Source of the DNA: Caprimulgus europaeus
Lineage: Eukaryota > Chordata > Aves > Caprimulgiformes > Caprimulgidae
Length of the DNA: 64,000 nucleotides
NCBI GenBank assembly: GCA_907165065.1
Contig: OU015523.1
Span: forward strand, 115,222,246-115,286,245
Direction of reading: 5' to 3'
The position numbers were made by a program, and so were the translations under genes. Below are positions 63,101-64,000 of this stretch, one piece after another. The notes beneath the pieces are model-generated. The model saw only the letters and a program-made list of their open reading frames with translations, did no database searches and had not been told where the DNA came from. Position 1 is the stretch's first letter, and each line of letters opens with the position of its first letter.

Positions 63101-64000
63101 GCAGAGCATCCCTAAAAGAGCTACTACCATCTTTTATGCCACATAACACAGCAAACGATTTGGCAAGGCAGTGGAGCCATGCTAGACACGTTCCTTCAGC
63201 ACATTTTTGAGCCAAAATATCACATGGTGCAGGCAGCATTAATCTGCTTCCCAGCTTCCACGTGCTGCCTCGAACTGCCTGGACCCAAGCCCAAAAATGG
63301 GAATTAGTTACTCAGATTAATTCCCGTCACCTCTTTGGTGAACCTCGTACTGGATTTAAAACAAGGACGCCATGGCAGGGCTCCTTGCTGACATGGCAAT
63401 TACTCGAAGCATGCAGGTTAGCTAGTAGCTGCCCAAACTATTTATTAAGTTAAATGAAGAGAGAAGCATTGACTGAGCTCCTGGTGAGCCTTGCCCTCAC
63501 CTACAGCCTTCCCACCCTCTACGCTCACCTGAGCTGCATGCACCAAAGCACAGCACGTTTTGGGTGGGCTCTGCCAACGCTGTCCCGCAGCCAGGGGTGG
63601 CCAGCACTGCTGGTGAGTGGCCAGCAGTTTGGGCATGTCACTGGCTGTGCAGGGCTGGAGGTCTTCCTGCTATTGAGGGGATAACCTGGAATGAAACGTC
63701 TGGTTCTGTTTAGCAGCAGAGCCCCATCTCACCCTGTACCCATGATAAATTATTTGCAGTATCACAGAAAGCGTTATCTGGCTCCAAAACACCCAAGTGG
63801 TTTTTTCCCCACAGTGTTCTGAGAGGCAGGGGTACAACTCCTCCAAAAGTATGGCTAAAAAAATACCATAGCTGCATTTTTTACCCTCTGAAAATGATGC
63901 ATCATTGGACTAGCCGCAGCATGGAGCGACAGCCAGTCCCTTGGCCAGGCCAAATGGAGACACAGTGGTTATGACAGGCAGGGAGCAAGAGGAAGGATTC
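60129..64000. other. Unique noncoding DNA
   Basis: A purine-rich block lies at about 60,150-60,350 and a T-tract near 60,793-60,804. A15 lies at about 62,827-62,841. The stretch 63,450-63,700 is GC-richer with CAGG and CTGCC words but is not a CpG island. The open frames 63,262-63,684 overlap on both strands and are unassigned. No gene recognised. Confidence 0.5.

Overview
This window looks like nuclear DNA from a bird, with no recognisable protein-coding gene. The avian assignment rests on the interspersed repeats. There are several CR1 LINE remnants, including 3' ends carrying the CR1-type ATTCTRTG terminal octamer and one legible ORF2 C-terminus. There are also two solo LTRs of endogenous retrovirus types that I recognise as common in bird genomes. 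SINEs are scarce and the rest is mostly unique, AT-leaning sequence. The species cannot be named from this. The window could be intergenic or lie inside a very large intron.

Layout. 1-14,000 is mostly unique sequence with purine-rich stretches, a 20-bp perfect palindrome (5,600) and a perfect stem-loop (8,955). 14,000-16,760 is a repeat cluster: an old CR1-like fragment (-), a CR1 3' end (+), and a complete ~1.0-kb solo LTR (+, 15,748-16,758). 16,760-27,700 is unique sequence with an (AAT)n array beside a 30-bp tandem duplication (18,973-19,078), a 21-bp duplication (22,188) and a GGA-type purine tract (23,250). 27,700-39,120 holds a CR1 3' end (-), a decayed CR1 reverse-transcriptase fragment (-, 33,100), a 589-bp solo LTR (-, 36,093-36,681) with an exact 5-bp target-site duplication, and the best-preserved CR1 copy (-, 38,628-39,121). 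39,120-64,000 is again mostly unique. It contains a C-rich/T14/G24 tract (41,683-41,763), a protein-like 69-codon minus-strand ORF (42,853-43,062), a second decayed CR1 RT fragment (+, 53,465), and two short fold-back elements that look like old sauropsid repeats (45,788 and 60,020).

Coding potential. The longest open frames (about 157-168 codons) match what a 64-kb AT-leaning sequence should contain by chance, and none resembles a protein family I know. No tRNA, rRNA, CpG island or CRISPR array was seen. Several AT-rich stretches with homeodomain-type cores look like possible conserved noncoding (enhancer) elements, but only alignment could confirm that. I found no convincing new biological system. 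The firmest results are the LTR with its exact target-site duplication, the CR1 relics and the structured DNA tracts.
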